DNA of 9,916 nucleotides from Acidobacteriota bacterium (GTDB taxonomy: Bacteria > Acidobacteriota > UBA890 > WLXD01), in contig JACZXM010000064.1 in NCBI GenBank assembly GCA_022571615.1, positions 1 to 9,916 on the forward strand, read 5' to 3'. Made by a program: the position numbers and the translations under genes. The notes below the pieces were generated by a model, which did no database searches, was not told the origin of the DNA, and worked only from the letters and a program-made list of their open reading frames with translations. This document shows, in pieces, positions 5,256-9,916 of this stretch (within the stretch, counting starts at the first letter, position 1; the number at the start of each line of letters is the position of its first letter).

Positions 5256-7304
5256 ATGAGCGACAACGCGTGGGTTCGATTTGCCTGTGTGATGATGATG
5301 CTCTCGGTATGCACCGTGATACCGGTGGCCCTGGAGGCGATGGTCGCGGCCAAGCGTCCACTCGGCATCGATGACCTGTTCGCGCTCCGCCGCGTCGGCA
5401 GCCCGCAGATCAGCCCCGAGGGCGACTGGGTGGCCTACACTGTGACGACGACCGATCTGGAGGACGATCGGATCGAGACCCGTGTCTGGATGGCGCCGAT
5501 CTCTGGCGGCGACCCGATCCCGATGACCGTCGCGGGAACCTCGGCGGACAATCCGCGATGGAGTCCCGACGGCAAGTACCTCGCGTTCACCGCTGCCCGC
5601 AACGGGGACAAGAGCCAGGTTTGGGTCCTGGACCGGCGTGGCGGGGAGGGACGCCAGCTTACCGACCTGAAACAAGGCGTGGGCGGGTACGAATGGTCGC
5701 CTGGCGGGGACCGTCTGGTGTTGACGGCGCGGGACCCAGAACCCGACGACGTCGAGGGTCAGAAGGCCTGGTCCAGTGAGGCGAAAAAGCCCTATGTCAT
5801 TGACCGCCTTCAGTTCAAACGCGATGTGGCCGGATACCTGACAGGCGACAGACATACGCACTTGTATGTATTCGACCTGGCGACGGAGAAGCTGACCCAG
5901 ATCACCTCCGGTCGATACGACGAGTCGCAGCCAGCGTGGAGCCCTGGCGGCGATCTGATCGCCTTTGTGTCCAATCGCACCGATGAGCCCGACGCCAACT
6001 CCAACACCGACATCTGGCTCGTGGGCGCGGACAACACCGACGCCGGCGGCACGTTGTTGCAGGTGACGATCAATCCGGGGTCGGACGGATCACCGGCCTG
6101 GAGCCCGGACGGCAACTGGATCACCTACACCACCTCGGTCGAGCCGGAGTTGATCTGGTACGCGACCACCCACCTCGGATTGGTGGCGGTGGAGGGCGGC
6201 GAGCCCCGCCTGCCGACTCGATCACTCGACCGCAACGTCCGGTCGGCCCGGTTTGGTCCCGACGGCAAGAACGTATGGTTTGTAGTCGGCGACAGCGGCG
6301 AGCGACACCTAGCGCGGCTAAACGTCGAGACAGGGCGCATCGATCGCCCGATCGGCGGTGCCCGCAGCGTCCGGGCATGGGACCAGCGATCGGACGGGAC
6401 GGTGGTGGCGTTGATCTCCGAGCCCGGCCTGCCGGGCGAGCTGTTCGTGCTGGACCCCGAAGGCGAGTTGCGCCGCCTTACGCACACCAACGACGAGCTG
6501 ATGGCCGAAATCGAGCTCGGCGAGGTCGAGAACGTCCATTTCCCGAGTGCCGATGGCACCGAGATCGAGGGCTTTGTGGTCAAGCCGCCGGGGTTCGATC
6601 CGACATTCCGTTATCCGATGCTGCTGCGGATCCACGGTGGTCCGGTGGCGCAGTACGAGATGTCGTTCAACTTCGAGGCCCAGCTGTTCGCGGCGAACGG
6701 GTACGTCGTCCTGATGACCAATCCCAGGGGCTCCTCGGGTTACGGTCAGCAGTTCGCCGCTCGTCTGTGGGCCGATTGGGGCAATGTCGACTTCGAGGAC
6801 GTGATGGCCGGCGTGGACCATGTGATCGACAAAGGCTATGCGGATCCGGCACGGCTGGGGGTAGGGGGATGGTCGTACGGCGGCATTCTGACGGACCATG
6901 TCATCACCCGCACCGATCGGTTCAAGGCGGCGATCACGGGGGCCTCGGAGGTGCTGTACGTCGCCAACTACGGTCACGATCACTACCAACTGCAATGGGA
7001 AAAGGAGCTCGGCCTGCCATGGGTTCCGGGCAACCGGGAGAAATGGGAGGCGATCTCACCGTTCAACCGCGTCGACAAGATCCGCACCCCGACGCTGATC
7101 ATGGGTGGTGAGCTGGACTGGAATGTCCCGATCCAGAACTCCGAACAGCTGTACCAGGCATTGCGGCGGCTGGGCGTGCCGACGCAGCTGGTGGTGTATC
7201 CGGGTCAGCACCATAGCTTACGCGTCCCGGCCTACCAGAAGGACCGCTATGAGCGTTACCTGGACTGGTATGGGCGCTGGGTCAAAGGCGAGCCACGGAA
7301 CTGA
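5256..7304 (+). CDS. Secreted S9-family prolyl-oligopeptidase-like serine peptidase
   Basis: An exported peptidase (682 residues from this start) of the dipeptidyl-peptidase/acylaminoacyl-peptidase type. A signal peptide is visible: the hydrophobic run FACVMMMLSVCTVIPVALEA followed by Ala-rich cleavage options. A WD40/PD40-type beta-propeller follows, with repeated WSPDG-like blocks (SPQISPEGDW, NPRWSPDGKY, YEWSPGGDR, PAWSPGGDL, PAWSPDGNW). The C-terminal alpha/beta hydrolase keeps the catalytic set: Ser540 in GGWSYGG, Asp621 in GGELDWNVP, and His653 in PGQHHSLR. The oxyanion region RIHGGPVAQYEM is also present. The reading frame stays open back to an ATG at 5172 inside the UspA gene, but only the later starts put the signal peptide near the N-terminus. 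GTG 5244, with GAGAAAGG four bases upstream, is a close alternative to ATG 5256. Probable role: periplasmic peptide breakdown. The true specificity (dipeptidyl, acylaminoacyl or oligo-) is not readable. Confidence 0.93.
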   Translation: MSDNAWVRFACVMMMLSVCTVIPVALEAMVAAKRPLGIDDLFALRRVGSPQISPEGDWVAYTVTTTDLEDDRIETRVWMAPISGGDPIPMTVAGTSADNPRWSPDGKYLAFTAARNGDKSQVWVLDRRGGEGRQLTDLKQGVGGYEWSPGGDRLVLTARDPEPDDVEGQKAWSSEAKKPYVIDRLQFKRDVAGYLTGDRHTHLYVFDLATEKLTQITSGRYDESQPAWSPGGDLIAFVSNRTDEPDANSNTDIWLVGADNTDAGGTLLQVTINPGSDGSPAWSPDGNWITYTTSVEPELIWYATTHLGLVAVEGGEPRLPTRSLDRNVRSARFGPDGKNVWFVVGDSGERHLARLNVETGRIDRPIGGARSVRAWDQRSDGTVVALISEPGLPGELFVLDPEGELRRLTHTNDELMAEIELGEVENVHFPSADGTEIEGFVVKPPGFDPTFRYPMLLRIHGGPVAQYEMSFNFEAQLFAANGYVVLMTNPRGSSGYGQQFAARLWADWGNVDFEDVMAGVDHVIDKGYADPARLGVGGWSYGGILTDHVITRTDRFKAAITGASEVLYVANYGHDHYQLQWEKELGLPWVPGNREKWEAISPFNRVDKIRTPTLIMGGELDWNVPIQNSEQLYQALRRLGVPTQLVVYPGQHHSLRVPAYQKDRYERYLDWYGRWVKGEPRN

Positions 7305-7319
7305 ATACGGCACCGGCGA

Positions 7320-7348
7320 CCCACGCCACTTCTGCCACGGGCTGCTAG
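7320..7348 (-). repeat. Solo copy of the foldback element's end
   Basis: Read on the minus strand, 7348-7320 begins CTAGCAGCCCGTGG and continues GAAGTG and TGGG. This matches the left arm of the foldback element (1548-1576) at 24 of 29 positions, the first 14 without a break. No partner arm is nearby, so it is a solo end or a relic. It fills most of the 40-base gap between the convergent S9 peptidase and aquaporin genes. It contributes the TAG that ends the aquaporin reading frame, just as the larger copy contributes the TAG of the response regulator. Confidence 0.55.
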
Positions 7349-7842
7349 TCTCGCGATTTGAGCACTCCGGTATACAGCAGCGCGGCAATCACGCCGCCTA
7401 GAGGCGGAGCGACCAGAAAGAGCCACAGGTTGCCTGTCTGTCCCGACATCAGGGCGGGGCCCAACGAGCGTGCTGGGTTGAGGGAGGCGCCTGTGAGCGG
7501 GCCGCCCATGAGAATGGCGAGCGTCAGGGTCAGACCGATCGCGAGGCCGGCCATGTTGCCCGCCTTGCCGCTGACGGCCGCGTTGAGCACCGTGTTCACC
7601 AGGAAAAAGGTCAGGATGACCTCGAGCAAAAAGCCCTGTGAGATGCTGACCCCGTCGGCGAGCAAGGTGGCCCCAAGGCCCGAATCGGCGCCGCCGAGGA
7701 CCGCACTCAGCGCCAACGCTGCCGCCGTTCCACCGAGCAACTGGGTGACGATGTAGGCGAGCGCGGTGCGTACCTCGATCTCGCCCGCCACCAGCAGGCC
7801 GACGGTCACCGCCGGATTGATGGTGCCAGCTCCTGGGGGATG
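7345..7842 (-). pseudogene. Aquaporin/glycerol-facilitator (MIP family) gene, 5'-truncated
   Basis: The C-terminal two thirds of a membrane channel for water or small polyols. Family-like sequence begins just before the first NPA motif (GTINPAVTVGLLVAGEI, 7827-7777). It continues through the hydrophobic segments TALAYIVTQLLGGTAAALAL, GFLLEVILTFFLVNTVL, MAGLAIGLTLTLAILMGG and LWLFLVAPPLGGVIAALLYT. The second NPA motif, GASLNPARSLGPAL, is complete and includes the selectivity-filter Arg. Family members are about 220-280 residues with six membrane helices. Here the first two helices and most of the loop before NPA1 are missing, replaced by the 3' end of the FG-GAP gene. The GTG at 7809 is the first usable start but falls inside the NPA1 loop, so a folded channel is unlikely. 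Whether it was a water or glycerol channel cannot be read. Confidence 0.8.
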
Positions 7843-9916
7843 GGATGGGCTTCGATGATCCTGAAGCGCCGGTTCACCTCGAGCGCCTCGAAAACCTGGG
7901 TCGTATCGCTGGTCGGCCAGTACACCTCGATCCGCTCGACGCGCTCGGCGTCCCCGAGCCCGATATGCAGCCGCAGCGGATTGCCGCCGTAGCTGCTGCC
8001 GTTGCCGACCTGGCGGAACACGCTGCGCGAGGATCCCGCGTCGACGAAGTCCACCCGCACGCGGGCACCCAACGCGAAGCGATTCGAGCTCGTACCCCTG
8101 AGCTGTAGCGAGATCCAGCTGCGCCCGGCGCCGGGGTTGTCGTAGAGCGCGTTGGGAAAGTCGTCGCCCGGAATCTGACCTCCCATCTGCTGGAAGATAT
8201 CCTGATCGCCGTCGTTGTCGAAGTCGGCGAACGCGACCGCGTTGCTGTCGACGATGTGCCCGAACCCTCCGGCTACGGTGACGTCGCTGAACCGCTCGCC
8301 GCCGACGTTGCGGAACATGAAGTTGGGGATCACAGAGTCGTATCCGGGGTATCCGGTGCCGAGATAGAAGTCCAGGAATCCGTCGTTGTCCAGATCGCCA
8401 AAGCTGCCTCCCATTGGCAACATCACGCGCGCGATCCCGTACGCCAGCGCGGCATCGACGAAGCCACCGGCCCCGTCGGCCAGATACAGCCTGGGCACAT
8501 CCGCCGGGTGAGGGTTGCCGGCTATGTCGGCTGCGAAGTGCCAGATATCCGGAGTACCAGCCGCCGGTGGCAGGTAGCTGTTGACCAACAGGTCGAGAGC
8601 TCCGTTGTTGTCGACATCCCAGAACCAGACCACGGAACCGCTCGGTGGCCCGTCCACACCCAGATCCGCTGCCACGTCGATGAACGTCCCGTCGCGCTGG
8701 TTGTGATACAGGCGATTCGGGCCCTGATGGTTCACCACGTACAGGTCCGGGTATCGATCCCCGTCGAAGTCACCCCAGGCCGCACCGCGGCCGTCGGCCA
8801 GGTTCAAGACCCCCGCGCCCGCGGCTACGTCGGTGAACGTTCCCTCGCCATCGTTGCGAAACAGCTGCGAAGCGTACTGCAGCGTGCCGGTCGACTCGTT
8901 GGCGATGAACAGGTCCAGGTCGCCATCGTTGTCATAGTCCGCCCAGGTACCAACCTGGGTCGGATAATGGACTTCGCCGAGGCCGGCCTCGAAGGTGACG
9001 TCGGTGAAGCGCAGCCCCCCGTCGTTGCGCAGCAGCGAGTTGGGATGCCGTCCACTGGCACCCCAGCCGCCGCCCCGGAGAACCAGCAGATCGAGGTCGC
9101 CATCGTTGTCGTAGTCGGCCTGCACGAGGTTCTTGCCGCCGGTCAGTCCCCTGATACCGGCGGCATCGGTACGCTCGACGTAGACGCCACCCTCGTTGCG
9201 AAAGAAGCGGAGCTGCGCCGCGGGATCCATGCTGGAGGTGAACATGTCCAGCCAGCCATCGCCGTCGAAGTCGTCGATGACGATCCCACCGGCCAGCTCC
9301 GACTCCGCCAAGCCGACACGGGCTCCGATGTTGGTGAACCGACCGATGGCGTCAGAGTCGCGGCTGTAGCTCGCCGGGTCGAGGCGATCGGACTCGGGTA
9401 CCGCGTCGGGGTAGGAGCCGACAGTCATGTAGGCGACGTTCAGCAGCCAGCGGGCGGCGTGGTGCATCGGCGAGCCACGCTGCGCCAGGTCCATCGCGAA
9501 GCCGAGCTGTTCGATGGCGTCGATCGCGTTGTCCAAGCCGTTGCGGCTGCCCGTCCCGCGCATCGGAAACACGCATGCGTCCGGCCTGCCACGGCGGCAC
9601 TTGTCGATCTCGGTGACGCGCAGATAGCTCACACCGAGCCAGAAGCGGGCGGCCACCATCAGCCGCAGCTGGGCACTGGCCTTGACTCCGCGCAGATTCT
9701 CGATCGCCTTCTCGAAACCGCCGATGGCCTCCCAGAGCTTGCCGGAATTGAGCTTGGCCAGGCCGATGGCGCGGTGGGCCGCGGCTCGGGCAGCCGAGGA
9801 GCCGCGGCTGGGCAGCGACGCCAGACGATGCTCGGTGCGTTCGATCGCAGCCACGTACGGGTCCGTGAGCCGCCGCTCCTGGGCGATGCGCGCCAGCTCC
9901 TCTACCATCCGCCGAT
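7806..9916 (-). CDS. FG-GAP (VCBS) repeat protein with C-terminal ASPIC/UnbV domain, 5'-partial
   Basis: A large protein of the CRTAC1/ASPIC-UnbV type, probably exported. Residues are numbered from the first ATG in the window, at 9908. Residues 1-155 are helical and TPR-like (RAIGLAKLNSGKLWEAIGGF), with a CRRGRPDACVFP Cys segment (104-115) typical of this subfamily. Seven calcium-loop blocks follow at about 212, 265, 324, 380, 431, 505 and 562 (DFDGDGWLD, DYDNDGDLD, DVDNNGALD, DLDNDGFLD and similar), suggesting a seven-bladed propeller. The ASPIC/UnbV domain spans 597-685 (RSWISLQLRG, GARVRVD, VGNGSSYGGNPLRLHIGLG, EVYWPTSDTTQVF). No stop precedes that ATG before the window edge and no signal peptide is seen, so the true start probably lies beyond 9916. 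The last 13 residues, after RFRIIEA, are aquaporin-derived DNA read out of frame. Function is unknown; the family is linked to surface or adhesion roles. Confidence 0.9.
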   Translation of the reverse strand, partial: RRMVEELARIAQERRLTDPYVAAIERTEHRLASLPSRGSSAARAAAHRAIGLAKLNSGKLWEAIGGFEKAIENLRGVKASAQLRLMVAARFWLGVSYLRVTEIDKCRRGRPDACVFPMRGTGSRNGLDNAIDAIEQLGFAMDLAQRGSPMHHAARWLLNVAYMTVGSYPDAVPESDRLDPASYSRDSDAIGRFTNIGARVGLAESELAGGIVIDDFDGDGWLDMFTSSMDPAAQLRFFRNEGGVYVERTDAAGIRGLTGGKNLVQADYDNDGDLDLLVLRGGGWGASGRHPNSLLRNDGGLRFTDVTFEAGLGEVHYPTQVGTWADYDNDGDLDLFIANESTGTLQYASQLFRNDGEGTFTDVAAGAGVLNLADGRGAAWGDFDGDRYPDLYVVNHQGPNRLYHNQRDGTFIDVAADLGVDGPPSGSVVWFWDVDNNGALDLLVNSYLPPAAGTPDIWHFAADIAGNPHPADVPRLYLADGAGGFVDAALAYGIARVMLPMGGSFGDLDNDGFLDFYLGTGYPGYDSVIPNFMFRNVGGERFSDVTVAGGFGHIVDSNAVAFADFDNDGDQDIFQQMGGQIPGDDFPNALYDNPGAGRSWISLQLRGTSSNRFALGARVRVDFVDAGSSRSVFRQVGNGSSYGGNPLRLHIGLGDAERVERIEVYWPTSDTTQVFEALEVNRRFRIIEAHPIPQELAPSIRR

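Noticed and set aside
8170..9280. DNA-level repeat family (recurring GTCGTTGTCGAAGTC-like words)
   Set aside because: These are the codons for repeated DxDNDGD calcium loops of the FG-GAP protein, so they are explained by the protein and are not a CRISPR or satellite array.

Overview
This is a GC-rich bacterial chromosomal window with Gram-negative features: an exported S9 peptidase, an ASPIC/UnbV FG-GAP protein, a tandem UspA protein and an RpfG-type response regulator. An uncultured proteobacterium or similar environmental lineage is plausible. I cannot name the taxon from the sequence, and there are no rRNA or tRNA genes. I see no phage, CRISPR or recognisable defence island.

Layout. (1) Bases 1-1414, minus: an N-acyl-D-amino-acid deacylase running off the left edge. 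It reads cleanly through 471 codons. (2) Bases 1415-1716: no gene. This stretch holds a plus-strand cobalamin (B12) riboswitch core at about 1471-1548. Its 3' part is replaced by a long, concentric foldback (palindromic) element at 1546-1722. (3) Bases 1717-2850, minus: a REC-HD-GYP response regulator whose stop codon lies inside the foldback element, preceded by an AT-rich promoter region. (4) Bases 2978-4152, minus: a broken hybrid histidine kinase. A HATPase-REC piece (2978-about 3718) is joined to a frameshifted, stop-containing GAF piece (about 3722-3918), which abuts a transposase N-terminal remnant (about 3929-4152). (5) Bases 4271-7304, plus: a tandem UspA protein followed closely by a secreted S9 prolyl-oligopeptidase-like peptidase. 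(6) Bases 7320-7348: a solo copy of the foldback element's end, again overlapping a minus-strand stop codon. (7) Bases 7345-about 7842, minus: a 5'-truncated aquaporin/GlpF-family gene. It is fused out of frame to the 3' end of a large FG-GAP/ASPIC-UnbV protein (7806-9916), which runs off the right edge.

How it fits together. The kinase and HD-GYP regulator were probably a c-di-GMP signalling pair. The kinase has lost its sensor and phosphoacceptor-His region, leaving the regulator without its obvious local partner. The UspA/S9 pair is the only intact, apparently co-transcribed unit. The recurring theme is genome scarring: a riboswitch with no gene, a deleted kinase, an IS remnant, a headless aquaporin and two copies of one repeat end, each copy supplying a TAG stop. 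The most interesting candidate is the riboswitch/foldback composite. I do not see convincing evidence for a new multi-gene system.
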